Below, piece by piece: positions 1-11,289 of a stretch of 64,000 bases of DNA (the first letter of the stretch is position 1; the number at the start of each line of letters is the position of its first letter). Origin of the DNA: Incurvaria masculella (taxonomy: Eukaryota; Arthropoda; Insecta; Lepidoptera; Incurvariidae); NCBI GenBank assembly GCA_946894095.1, contig OX335643.1, forward strand, positions 4,203,036-4,267,035, given 5' to 3'. The translations under genes were made by a program, and so were the position numbers. The notes under the pieces were generated by a model. It had not been told where the DNA came from. It saw only the letters and a list, made by a program, of their open reading frames with translations, and made no database searches.

Positions 1-242
1 TTGTAAGAAAACATTTTGGTTTCATCTGTCAGTTGAATCTGTATGTCGGTACATTCTAAGCCTATGGTCGGCATATAACCATCAAAACAAATGTAGTAAC
101 ACAGCCAGAATTATGAATATAAGATGGCGACAAGTGCGTGGCAATGAAGCGAGTCGTAGGCAATTCCACAATTCCCTATTCCGTGGCCACAACCAATAAT
201 AATATCCTGCATCTGTAAGTTCCGTGGCATTACTATTTGCAA

Positions 243-248
243 TTTATT
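243..248 (-). promoter_or_regulatory. Candidate poly(A) signal of the carboxylesterase
   Basis: TTTATT on the plus strand (AATAAA on the gene strand), about 57 nt past the stop. The position is plausible, but this hexamer is common in AT-rich DNA. Confidence 0.35.
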
Positions 249-304
249 TGTAACTAAAGAAATTTCTTCCTCGTGGGCATTAAATTCAAAAAAACATTCT
301 AGAA

Positions 305-476
305 TCACAGTTTAGCCTTCTCGTTGCCATATATCTGGTAAATGTGCCGCCAAAACTCCACCCTCTGCCCATCAGGGTGATTCAACAGTGTCAACTCCTT
401 GTCTACGTCCAGGCAATACTTGTGGCTTTTGGTCAGGGGCAGCCAACCAACAGTAGCCGTTGCCGTGGCAGGGTGG
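305..476 (-). CDS. Carboxylesterase coding exon 3 (residues 478-534, C terminus)
   Basis: Acceptor cgttttatag|CCACCC; the split codon AG+C gives Ser. It encodes the family-typical tail ...GWLPLTKSHKYCLDVDKEL... and VEFWRHIYQ, ending in KAKL and TGA (305-307). A possible AATAAA lies at 243-248 on the minus strand, about 57 nt after the stop. Confidence 0.88.
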
Positions 477-3400
477 CTATAAAACGGGAAAAATCTAGTT
501 GACAAAGGATTTAGGTAACAAAATTATGTTAGTTAGGAAAAAATACACTATCGTGTTTTCAAAAGATCGAATAGAAGGTACCAATGAAGTCAAATTTTAT
601 TCCTACTGGACTGGGCTGTAGAATTTGGTTATCAATTAGAAAAAAATATATATTTCAATGTTAAATACAATTATAGTTCTTGCAATTCACGAATTCTAGT
701 GGGCTTTACTCGTATTAAACAAGTATCGGCATACATATCAAAGTTTGTGTAAGACTAGACTTCGTGAATTGCACGAACTATACCAAAATTTTAGTTTAGG
801 TTTTTATTAACTGTGTGTAACACTTAAGAGTGTGTACCCTGGACACGTAAAAAGATGATCACTCCTACATTATTCTACACCCAAAATTATACTCAATATA
901 GTCTTGTCCATTAAGGGCGTGTTAATTCTTCACCATAAGGGTGTAAGTGAAACCATATTTTATTATTTTGAAAAACACTTTTACATATTTTAAAATTTGA
1001 AAAAATGAAAGATGCATTGATGGTTTAGCTATATTTCAAACATAAAACGGTACATCTCTGACGCTCATATTCTTTGTTTCAACTTTTTTTATGAAAGTTT
1101 ATGAATATTTGTCTAATTGTGAACACAAAGCACCAGATACTAACAGTTTCATCTATAAATTATAGCTAGACCATCAATATAAATTTTTACGTTTTTCATT
1201 ATCGAAATTCGTTGCAGTTATTTTTAAATATAATTAAATGTTTTGTTACTTACGTCTTTGTCAAACTGAATGCAATCGTCTCTTATCACGCCCTTAAGTC
1301 ATTTATAGTTACTAATTTAGATCGCCGGCAATAAAAGTGTAAATTATCATCTTTCTATGTTTGTAAGAACTGATGCTTCCATTTATATGTGAAACTTTAT
1401 TGTTGGAATGATTTCAAATTAATGGAATCTCAAATATTTACATCCCAGAAAGCGACTCACCTGTGCTTAGCAAAGTTGGCCCAAGCCTCACTGAAGAACC
1501 TAATTATTTTCCAATCATCCCCAGTCAACTTGACGTTTTTCCTCATAGGTCTATAGAACTGGTAGGCCAACTGGTCCGAATGGGAAGCGCCATGAAGGCC
1601 CAAACCTTTCATCACAGGCCCGTGCAGTGAGCCCATGAACGAAAACCTAAACATCCATACATTATTTTCCTGATGGTTCAAAACATACTCCACAAATCTA
1701 TGGGTATCTCTAGTGAAGAACACATCAGAAAAAAGATCAACGTATTCATTCTTCGTGAGTTCTCCGATGTCTCTTTGGCCAAAGTAGAACTCCTTCACAT
1801 CGGCTGCGAATTTTATGACTTTTTCACTTTTTCTGTCAGCATAGAAGGCTCTTGGAATGAAATTGGCAAGATTGCTATCGTACACAATATCTCCTTTCTT
1901 GTTCCGCATTAAGAACAGCGCTCCCTCGTGTGAATTGTATCCGACAATCATAGGCACTTTCTTGTATCTGCCTTCTTTTAGACAGATGATCGGATCTTCT
2001 AGGAAGAAAGCCTCCACCCCATCAAAGGATTCTTCAACGATCGGCGAGAAGTATGCCTTTGGATCTATTTTACTTCTCATAATATCGCAGACTATTTCCG
2101 CTAATTGTTCAGCTGGAACAGTTTGAAGATATGCCAAAAGTTCTTTAGGATCATTCAAATCCTTACCGAGTAGTTTGGCAACATATTTAGCTTTGGCGAC
2201 TGTGTCCTCTTTTGTCATAAATATGTCATGAACGAAAGTCCCCGATTCTAATATTATTTTATGAAATAATCCATCAGCCATTGGGGATATGAGAAGGCTT
2301 GAAACTGTACCAGCTCCAGCACTTTCCCCGAACACTGTAACATTATTCGGATTGCCATTAAATTTTGAAATGTTCTCTTTAATCCATCTCAGAGCAAAGA
2401 CTACATCTTTCAAAGCAGTGTTTCCAGGTACATCTGGAATATTCAAAGCTAGAAATCCAAAGATACCCAATCTGTAATTGACTGTGACAACAATGATGTC
2501 ATTTTCTATCAGATAGTCAGGTTGGTAGTATGCTCCGTAGCCCGCCAAATATCGTCCCCCATGAACAAACACAATCACTGGTGTTCCAAAATTGCTGGTC
2601 CCATTTTTGGGCAGTTTTGGAGTGTGTACATTGAGGTGCAGGCTATCCTCACTCCCCTTGAACCTTTTGGGCTGATACGGATCCATTTGGGCGCAGATGG
2701 GTCCCTGAGATGTGGCGTCCCAAACACCAGTCCACGGTTTTGGGTGCGCAGGGGCCTAAAACATATCTTTTAGTTAGAATATCGCACCACTGTGAGCAAC
2801 TTGAAAGGTAACCAAAGAACGGTTTCCACGTGACCGCCACCATGATGCAGGCATATAAATGATCCCTATTCCTTAAGGAATGTGGTGTGATCTGCTCATA
2901 TCACACAATAAATATTATGATGTTAGCCATCCATGTTCAGTAACATAAAAAAAATGCATTCTTTGTGTAATACCATACCTATTGCTAAAAACGTTTGCTG
3001 AGAGATTAAGAGCACAGGCTGCAAAAATGTTGCTTGCGCAAAAAGTAAAAATAAAGAAGTCTTGAGAAAACACTTATATAACACCATGCGTCATGCAGTC
3101 TAGAAAGTGCATGGTGTCTCAATAAAATTATTTATAATAGTATTTACAGGTGTATAGCTAGATAATGTGTGCCATCCTTAATAAAGCTGATTTGAATTAT
3201 AAAAGATATGAATTATTGAAGATATGAAAATATACTTTTTTGTACAAAACAACTTTAACACTTTTTTTTAATGCATGTGATAAGTATGTATGATCGACCA
3301 TGAAACAAGGACACATTCATCAAAGAAAGAAAGCTGTAAAAAAACTACTTTATGAATCTACTGCAAGACTGGACATGAACCAGCAAGTAAACCTTTCGCG

Positions 3401-5457
3401 GGCAGTGTGTCTAACAACTCCACCATCTGCTCTATACCTATAATTTGGAATTGTTTTACAGTTTCTCCCCCTATCATCTATGCCTCCTACTAACACAGTG
3501 TTTAAGATTATGCATACATTGAGTTGATGCTTTACCTGCTGGGGACTTTGACTGCAAATATTGAACATTTAAACATCCAATCTCTCAGTATATTCATAAA
3601 CTATCTTCAACTTTTTACAGCTTTCTTTCTTTAAATAATGTGTCATTGCAACACGGTTGATTCTACATACAGATCACAAGCATCACTTAGCCCCGATTGG
3701 ATGAAGAGACGGCTGAGTTAATCAATGTTCAAATGCGTCACTTTTAGTGAACCACATGGAGTTCCTTCCATACTGTCCATGCAAAGTAACGTGTTCAATC
3801 ATACGTCGACATTTATTTTTTGTCCTTTCATGCACGTCAACTGATGCTACGATTTGGACTACTAGTCTGGCAGCGAATATTTTTCCGTTGTTATTTTGAG
3901 GCCTGTATTTAATTTAAACACAAAAATAAACATTTCCCTGTGTTCTGATTACGGCACTGGTTCTCACCAAATGATAAAACAGGGGACGAGTCATAGGCGA
4001 AAATGAATTTTAAGATGGACCATCTTGCAATTCACTTTCCAAGGTGATTCGCTTGCGAAGGTGAGTAACTGTCATGCGCTATGAAGAAAAAATTCAGGCC
4101 AAAATATTTTTTCTCATTAGAAAATGACTGCTTCTCGTGTGAGAGCTTCTCGTGTGAGAGCTCCTCGTTTCTCTTTCATGAGTCACACAGACAATCGATT
4201 CGAAACATGGTTTTAATCTACAAGACAACCATAAGTTAGGTAGTTTGATTAAACAAAAAATATAGAGTACACATGGCCAACTGGATTTATATATTAAACA
4301 GTTATCCTTATCAAGATTGCAATTAGTTTGGCATAAGAGAAAGAACATTTGTAACAAGTAACCTATGCCCTCTACCAGCCAGCCAATAAAGCCTATGATT
4401 TCAGTGTTTCAGACATTTGCTCGTGTGTTTGAAAAAACTAGCTACTATTACTACTTACTACTACTAACAAACACTTAAGTCTAAAACAAAAACCTAAAGT
4501 GTATATGCCTACTGAATGAGCTACCACAACGTGTTACTAGATCTTCTGTTTTGCTCAGTAATTTTTATTATATTACCCTAAATAGGAATTAAGTGTCTGG
4601 GACACCGTGTACGTATGAACATCTCAAGAAGTGTATTTACTCACCATATCAGTATTTGCTGAGATGCTCTTATCGGCTGATACCAAAAGATACTCAGTCA
4701 ACGCTTAAGATACACGGACCAGGCTCTCAAAGTATTTATGTCCCAGCAACATATGTTTAATGTTATGCTTTTATAAACTGCACACAATTTTTTTTTAAAT
4801 AGAAATGCAGTGAAAGCATACACCTTTGTTTAGGCTTCTACATACATGTCTTTGTGCCTCATTGTCACTAAATTACATAGTGAATTTGATACAAATAATT
4901 GCATTTCAATGGTCACTATTGATGGATGAATTTTTCGCATGTGTAATTGGGAAAGCGAAAAACTGGCATATTTTAACCCACCATGCTTAAGGGAACCTTG
5001 CAAATTGGGGTTGCCAGACAAGATATGAAACAAAGCGACAAGAAAATGAAGTGACAAAGATAAATAATGGTGTTAAGTGGTGTGAATGTGTAGAATGAAT
5101 GATTGATAAAAGAACAACAAGGCAAATATCGCATTGAATGAACGATGGTCGAATCGGCAATTAAAATTGTCCGTCTTTTTTCCATCCCGTTCAATGTAGC
5201 CCAGCTATATAAGGAAGGTCCCGGCATGGCCCCTAGTTCCCATATGGTGTGTTAGGCTAATATCTGACTGTCAATTCGTTATTAGCCATCCATGTCCAGT
5301 TGCATAAAAAAAAACTTGCCTTGAAGCGCAGCGAGCCGATGGGCGGCTGGGCGTACGGGATGCCCTGGAAGCTGAAGTAGGGCTTGCCAGAGGGCGTGGT
5401 CGCCGTCCGTCCCAGCAGCTCTCCCTGCGCTACCCTGACCTGCGGTCCGCCAGACAT
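305..5457 (-). CDS. Carboxylesterase (alpha/beta hydrolase, intracellular type), complete, three coding exons
   Basis: Joined exons 5457-5320, 2755-1461 and 476-305 give a 534-aa protein with every splice phase consistent. It should hydrolyse carboxylic esters (xenobiotic or lipid/odorant-like substrates; the exact substrate cannot be read). Visible: N-terminal QGIPYAQPPIGSLRFK block; HGG oxyanion motif at residues 111-113; nucleophile elbow GESAGAG with Ser191; acid Glu323 in NSHEGAL; His438 in GASHSDQLAYQF. The family length is about 530-560 aa, so it is full length. No signal peptide and no ER-retention tail, so it is probably cytosolic, but the C terminus is AKL, a possible peroxisomal PTS1 signal. 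The start ATG at 5457 follows a plausible 3' splice site (tgcag at about 5468), suggesting an untranslated first exon upstream. Intron 1 uses a GC-AG splice pair. The family call is firm; the orthology is open. Confidence 0.93.
671..782. repeat. Small foldback repeat
   Basis: Arms 'atagttcttgcaattcacga' and its approximate reverse complement near 763-782 enclose about 70 bp. A related arm (tagacttcgtgaattgcaag) recurs at 40192-40217 beside ACC exon 14. Confidence 0.5.
911..1297. mobile_element. TTAA-flanked MITE, family C (GGGCGTGAT ends)
   Basis: Bounded by TTAA on both sides with inverted ends GGGCGTG... and ...TATCACGCCC. It shares its interior with copies at 20319-20686, 24845-25247 and 62668-63175. 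It lies in intron 2 of the carboxylesterase. TTAA target duplication is characteristic of piggyBac-type mobilisation; that assignment is inference. Confidence 0.75.
1461..2755 (-). CDS. Carboxylesterase coding exon 2 (residues 47-478)
   Basis: Acceptor tgttttag|GCC at 2756-2763; donor AG|GTGAGT at 1455-1462, phase 2. It carries the complete catalytic core (oxyanion HGG, Ser191, Glu323, His438). The reading frame would run on to a TGA two bases inside the donor, so an ORF caller ends it wrongly at 1457. Confidence 0.93.
2866..2952 (+). mobile_element. SINE fragment (3' body plus A-rich tail)
   Basis: Shares the '...aaggaatgtggtgt...' and '...ttagccatccatgttcagt' body and the oligo(A) tail of the window's abundant SINE family. 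Truncated at its 5' end. It lies in carboxylesterase intron 1. Confidence 0.6.
3285..3670. mobile_element. MITE, family H (inverted ends around CAAGGACACATT)
   Basis: Left end gatcgaccatgaaacaagga and inverted right end ...taatgtgtcattgcaacacg. A shorter relative sits at 47573-47714. Located in carboxylesterase intron 1. Confidence 0.6.
4131..4172. repeat. Short 15-bp tandem repeat
   Basis: About 2.5 copies of gcttctcgtgtgaga. No function suggested. Confidence 0.6.
5133..5314 (+). mobile_element. SINE, 5'-truncated, its tail abutting carboxylesterase exon 1
   Basis: Body motifs 'gatggtcgaatcggcaat', 'ttcaatgtagcc' and 'aaggtcccggcatggc', ending in 'ttgcat' plus A9. The tail finishes at 5314, five bases from the 5' splice site of exon 1, antisense to the gene. 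Confidence 0.8.
5320..5457 (-). CDS. Carboxylesterase coding exon 1 (residues 1-46)
   Basis: 46 codons, phase 0 end after ...LRFK. The donor reads AAG|GCAAGT, a GC donor. The GT four bases further in would break the frame with exon 2, whereas the GC choice joins FK to APAHPKPW exactly as in the family. A SINE poly(A) tail (5306-5314) begins five bases into the intron. Confidence 0.9.
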
Positions 5458-7087
5458 CTTTCTGTCCCTGCACACAACGCAACCATGTTAAGAAAAATCT
5501 CTTACAATCCTTTCTAGTCTAATTCAAAAGAAAGAGATGTACCATAGATTTACAATCAAATTATAATTATGTAGTTATAACTGCATAATGTTTGTATGTA
5601 CCTTAAGAGAATGATAATAGCCAACTCACATTTTTGGTTTGAGCTATATTTGTTACCACAACAAGAAAAAGACATGCTACATGCTTTTTCTACATGCATG
5701 TAACACATGTCACCAAATAAAAGTTTGATTTTTACTTGATTTTATATTTACAGATAACCATCGAGCTAAATAAGTAAGCTGAAAACGATAAATTAAAAAA
5801 ATATATGTCAAACAACAGTGAAAATCTAAACTGACTACTTTGAATTTAATTTGAATCAGAATAATGTTTTTTTTTTGCCTCGGTGCACTGGATGTCTTTA
5901 TAGTGTGTCTGAGGCTTCATTTTCGAATTGTGCAAATTCCAGCTTTGAGGAGAAGGCGATCGTCTGGGTTATCAGACCAAGACTGGATCTGCATGAGCGT
6001 AGCTACAACATCCTCTTATTTATATTGGACATTAAGCGATGATTCAGAAAGCGTTCACATCGGATTGCATGTGCCTCCCATTGTTTACAGTTTATGAGCC
6101 AGATCCGCAATGTAATAAGCATGTACGGTATGAACTTATCGAGCACTCAATATTAGAAGATAAGCTGATAAGCCGAAAATGTTAGTAGCCTATGACAAAA
6201 ATGCCATATACCTAGTCACGAAGGATTACAAGACATTTTAGATTAAAAACAACGTAGAAATAGCTAGTGGTATAAAAGGATAAAGCATACGAGGTAAATC
6301 AACTTTATCATTTTCAGGAATGTTTCATTCCAACGTGCAGAGTTTTTTAGAAAGAAGTCATTGAATGTACATTATTATTGCAACATATATACTATACCAA
6401 ACGCCAGTCACTTAATCCACCTTGGAGCCTAGACTGTACTGTACTTTTTAAGCTCGATAGAAATGTATATTACTGAAAATTATCTACGAGGAAGAATCGA
6501 TCGCCCTGCTAGAAGCAAATGGGTGGAAATTTTAAATCTTCACTTGACAGTGACAGCCGGTTAACGGATGACAGCACGTACAAGCCAGTGCTGCCATACG
6601 TGTAATCAATAATGCGGTATTTCCATCGTTGCGTTGTTTGTTCATATTTCGCAACGATAAACGTCATCGGCCGGTGAACTACCTACTTCGTTCAAAACTC
6701 TTGGGAGCGCTATGGTGCCTCAAAAGTTATGTGCGTGGTGATCCAACCCGTTATTTTTATTGAAACTAGCCCATCAGTTTATGCTGAAACTTAGGAACGC
6801 CAAGATCTTCACTCTGGTTAAATAGGTTCATTGGAGGAAAACAACTGACCATGTTTGTTGGTATATGCGTTAAAGTAGATAGCGCCACGCTATATTTGGC
6901 AATTTCTGCTAATTTCCTAGAAAATATTTTGAACTTACAAACCATAATCAAGGGGGTAATGCCAATTACGACTTTCTTTTTACTTTTGGAAATCAATGAA
7001 ATCTGTCTAACAGGCCTAACCTTTCTTAAAATTTGATTTGTCATCTTCATTACTATATTACGCATACTATTTTACATATACTAAACG
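5458..7087. other. No gene recognised
   Basis: AT-rich stretch upstream of the carboxylesterase. The promoter or a 5' untranslated exon should lie here, but no TATA or initiator arrangement could be chosen with confidence. Short ORFs here have no recognisable motifs. Confidence 0.4.
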
Positions 7088-8370
7088 TATTGGTTGGGGA
7101 AAAAGTTTCTTCGCATTTTTTAAGAAAATTCAAAACATTTTTTAATATGGTTTATTTACATTTAACTAAAGTATGTAGGTACCATTTTGTTCGATAACTT
7201 TTTGCCATCTTGTAGGTAGGGACATGATCCCATTGCTATAGAAATATTGGGACTTCTGATCAATATACCGCGACAAGTGGTTTTGGCAGTCCTCTCGTGA
7301 TGTTAACCTGACACTGCCTAAAGAATTCTGAAGAGACCTAAACAGGTGGAAATCTGAAGGTGCAAGGTCAGGACTATACGGCGGATGCATTAACACCTCC
7401 CAGCCAAACTCTCTTAGTTTTTGCTGAGTGGCTAAAGATGTGTGAGGTCTAGCGTTATCATGATGAAAAACCACACCCCTTCTGTTGATTAATTCCGGCC
7501 GCTTTCTCTCAACTTCTTGCTTTAATCTCATCAGTTGTTCGCAGTAGAGTTCAGAATCGATGGTCCTGCCTGGTGGTAACAGCTCATAATGAATAATGCC
7601 CTTCCAATCCCACCACACACACAGCATCACCTTGTTGCGAGTTAACCCGGGTTTCGCCACAGTCTGTGAAGCTTGACCGGCCTTTGACCACGACCTTTTT
7701 CGCACGTTCTTGTCGTACGTGATCCACTTTTCATCACCAGTTATCAGCTTCTTCAAAAATGGTTCGGTTTCATTACGTCGTAATAAAGAATCACAAATGA
7801 GTACACGGTTCATTAGGTTTCTTTCAGTGAGCTCGTGAGGTACCCAAATATCGAGCTTTTTTGTGTACCCAGTTTTTTTTCAAATGCGCCAAAACTGTTT
7901 TGTGGTCAATTCCTAGTTCTTCAGCTACGTCGTAACTACTGATATGCCGATCTTGCTCCACTTTTTCAAAAATGGCATCCATTTTATCCGTAATAGGGCG
8001 ACCAGAGCGACGTGCATCTTTGACATCAAAATTTCCGGATTGAAAACGCTTAAACCAAATTTGTGCTACTCTCACAGACACTGCACTAGGTCCATCGCAA
8101 ATTTTTTTCGCGGCTTGCGTTGCATTTTTACCTTTTTTGTAGTAAAATTTTAAAATGTATCGAATTTCTTCATTAGATTCACTCATTTTGACAGTACGAA
8201 AAACAAATGAGAATCACACATTTTCCTAATTTGAATTTGGAATTATGTTCTTTAAAATTTAAACTTTCAATGATACCAAAACCAGCCAGATACAAATAGT
8301 ATAGCCAAAGAGATTTTATTACAAGTTCATACATACTATAATGCGAAAAGACTTTTTCCCCGACCTATTA
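7088..8370 (-). mobile_element. Mariner transposon, near full length
   Basis: TA target duplications at 7088-7089 and 8369-8370. Inverted ends of about 28 bp share GGGGAAAAAGT and TTCGCATT. The size of about 1.28 kb is normal for mariner. It contains a minus-strand transposase (8186-7166) with a single frameshift. It lies between the carboxylesterase and the orphan exon. Confidence 0.93.
7166..8186 (-). pseudogene. Mariner transposase, one frameshift
   Basis: Two minus-strand ORFs: 8186-7824 (helix-turn-helix DNA-binding half, with FKRFQSGNFDVKDARRSGRP and a TVLAHLKK end) and 7813-7166 (catalytic half). The catalytic half has the Tc1/mariner triad: ITGDEKW, HDNARPH and YSPDLAPSDF, with 34 residues between the last two Asp, i.e. 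DD34D. The halves go out of frame at an A8 run near 7871-7878, which is one A too long for the family frame. Otherwise no gap is apparent, so the copy is young. Activity is unlikely unless the extra base is a sequence error. Confidence 0.92.
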
Positions 8371-9558
8371 TGATTTAAAAAAATATAATATATCTTTTCA
8401 AACCAGAACAGAAGAAAATGTACTTAAATAAAGTTTTTTTGATTCAGAAAAGTTCATTTTTTCTTTTTGATTTTTAGGCGAAAATTCAAATAAATATTGT
8501 CAAAAAAAATGTGAAGTGATAATATAAAAATTAAATCATATTTTTTGTAGCAATAGACGCGATACACATATTTCTATTTAAAATTAATTATTTTGAACAA
8601 AACCGGAATACATATCGGCTTAAAAGCAATATTTATTAAATAACCACGCTTTGACGCTGCGTTTTTTGGTGCTTCTTTTAAACAAACAATCAAGCATTTT
8701 TTATGCAACCGAGCAAAATTATAGAATTTACAACTTAGAACAGAAAAAAAATCGTTGCAACACCTACGTAATTTTGACACGTTTTGTAATGGCGCGCGCA
8801 TTAAGCAGTTGTGTATTTAATCTCATTAAACATATGCAAAAAAAATAATATTAGATAATTGTGAGGATGTCTGAAAAAAGTTGCCATTTACAACTAATAA
8901 TTAGTTTAGCCTTTTCATTAATATATTGTTTAATGAAATTAAATACATAATTAATTACTGAGTATGCTCGCCGATACAGTTAAAGTTTGTAACTTCCTAT
9001 TTTGAGGGAGTTATAAAGAAATAGCGACGGAACATTGTGGCGCCATCTAAATGGACTTAGCGACCAATTCAATACAGTGGTTGTAGATAACATTAAGATA
9101 AATATTCGATCAACAATGGGCGGGCATAATTAACTCCTCCATTAGTAAGTAAAGAATGAGATATAGTTTTTCTACCATTAGTAAGTAAAGAATGAGACAT
9201 ATTTTTACATGTGTTTCGAGCAAAGAAGAAACTAACTCGAACACAGAAAAAAATGAGCAAGACACTGAGACTCCGGGTAGACCAAAGTCATATCCACAAA
9301 AAAACGACGAAATAGGAGTTTATCCGGCTCCAACATTTGATCAACCGCCATTAAAACCTTTTTTATTTTTTTACTTACTCTGTGTATAGTTAGTATTTTA
9401 TTCAATGTTGTTTCATTAAAGGTCCCATAAAGGATGGGCTGTTTGGGTGGCTACTCTCGTGCTTACTTAATCTTTACTCAACCCTGTGATTCAAATTAAT
9501 TTGGCAAATGTTTATTAAACGAGAAATTAAATGAAGCTATCTTAATTTAATAACTCAC
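8371..9558. other. No gene recognised; short repeats
   Basis: AT-rich. A 24-bp direct repeat (ccattagtaagtaaagaatg...) lies at 9139-9162 and 9175-9198. About 80 bp near 8960-9050 resemble 17900-17998 (both contain 'taacttcctat' and 'gggagttata'), suggesting another old interspersed repeat. Confidence 0.4.
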
Positions 9559-9878
9559 CACATTGAAACTTGAAACTTCTTCAAGACATCCCGCGACGCC
9601 GAATTTAACCTCAAGTATCTCCTAATAATCGATTTATCCTCACTGGACACAAATTTCCACTCGTACACATTAAGGTTCCTGCTCAGGTCTTCGGCGTTCA
9701 TAGAGTCCAAGAACTTTCCCCAAACATCCTTATCTTGTTTGTACTTTCTGACGAAGTTTGCTATTTTGAAGTTGACCGGTTTTTTACCATGTGACAAGCG
9801 ATTCGTTTCTCGAAGAATCAGGATTTTTAGTGAGTTCCTTTCCCGTAGGAACACTTCTTCCAATGTATTTAGTGCCAT
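9559..9878 (-). CDS. Orphan coding exon, unknown protein (partial)
   Basis: 107-codon open frame beginning at an ATG (9878) just after a plausible acceptor (ttttgtttag). It closes on a strong donor, ATGTG|GTGAGT (9553-9558). The composition is protein-like: charged, helix-prone, with NFKIANFVRKYKQDKDVWGK and a second segment YEWKFVSSEDKSIIRRYLRL. I do not recognise the family, and no partner exon was found downstream before the mariner. It could be an internal or first coding exon of a gene whose other exons are short, or a remnant. Confidence 0.45.
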
Positions 9879-11231
9879 AAAAATAAAAGCCTAAACAAAA
9901 TTTTCTTGTTTAGGAAAATCACCACTAAATATGGAATAATTTTAACACCTTATTTAAGGGGTACAATTCATCTTGAGCAGTCACTTTTAAATAGCACGCC
10001 CTTTTGAATAAATATAGAAACCGGCGTTTATTTGAAAACCTTTTAGAACTAACGAAAGAAATACACCGCGAATATAAAATATTCGAGTATATTGCAACAC
10101 AAGTAGAACAAACAAGCAAGAACTTTTGCGGTATCGACAGCTGTAAGACCAAACATAAACTGAAGGTAGAACTAATGTACACAGCCACTGGAATTTCACC
10201 AGTTGCGGCAAACTTATTCAAATTAGCACATTGAGACAATATGACGTGATGAAAATACGACATCCGTGTGATTGATAACTTGCTAAACAAAGTGTGCTTT
10301 TAATAGCATCGGGTAGTGCGTGCATGACAAGCAGTTGTGTATCAATTATAATGAAGAAGGTGCTTGTTTATGTACGGTCACGTATTTTCTTGTAGATAGG
10401 TACACCGGAAATTAAGACAAATTCGAGGTTCCTTTAGGTCATATTGTTATAGAATTTGCCGTAAAAGATACTTTTGAATTAATTATTTTTCGATGGAAAA
10501 ATTCGTGACTGTACAGCGAAACATTTTCGACTAGATTTTAGAGGACAAACCATACATCTCAAATCTCAAATCATCAGAAATGATGAAAGAAAAAGGATGA
10601 ATGAAAGGATGCAATAAACAGACCAATAATGGTAATTTTGAGATGGGTACAAGCGCTGGTGTTAAGACATAACTTCATATTTAATGGCCAGCAATTACTA
10701 TACTATCCCATAGTTGAACTTTTTATCAAGATCCATTACTTTCAAGTGGATCCGTTGACATTGAATTCCAGACTTAATGTTTTGCCACGACAGTTGCCAC
10801 TGATACAATCTGTTATTTCTTACTGTGCCTACTGTACACTTAGGGACGGCCTGTTGGCAAGTTCAGAGAAATGACACAGACAAAATGCGGCTTTAGGCTC
10901 CTTTGACGTAAGAATCATTGAATGGAATACAGAATGATCGAACGCGTAACATTACCGTCGCATGCAAACTAACTGGTGCACGACTTTGAGATGTTAATTC
11001 TCGACTGATTAGCACTAGAATACCACGGTCACTTTGGTGGTCTGAGAATACTAATCGTCTTACGTACTCCCAATGCACCAGACGCAACAATAGAGGCATC
11101 CCTCTCTGTAGCGAGCTGTAAGACGGAGACAGCTTGATCGTTGATGTTTTTTTGCCGGACATAGAATACAAAATCAGGAGTTAGATATGGATTTAGGAAG
11201 CGCAAGTGTCCAAATGCTTAAAATTTAAATG

Positions 11232-11289
11232 CACCCTGTCCGTTGTGTTTTTGCTAAGGCATCCTAGCATAAACACAACGAACAGGGTG
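11232..11289. repeat. 58-nt near-perfect hairpin
   Basis: caccctgtccgttgtgttt (11232-11250) pairs with aaacacaacgaacagggtg (11271-11289) with one mismatch. The inner tgctaagg/cctagca continues the stem with a one-base bulge, leaving a loop of about 3-4 nt. It could be a palindromic transposon end or a pre-miRNA-like hairpin; no evidence of expression is available. Confidence 0.6.

Noticed and set aside
9925..10290. 121-aa minus frame and overlapping 76-aa plus frame
   Set aside because: No recognised motif, no convincing splice sites, and the two exclude each other; kept only as a mention.
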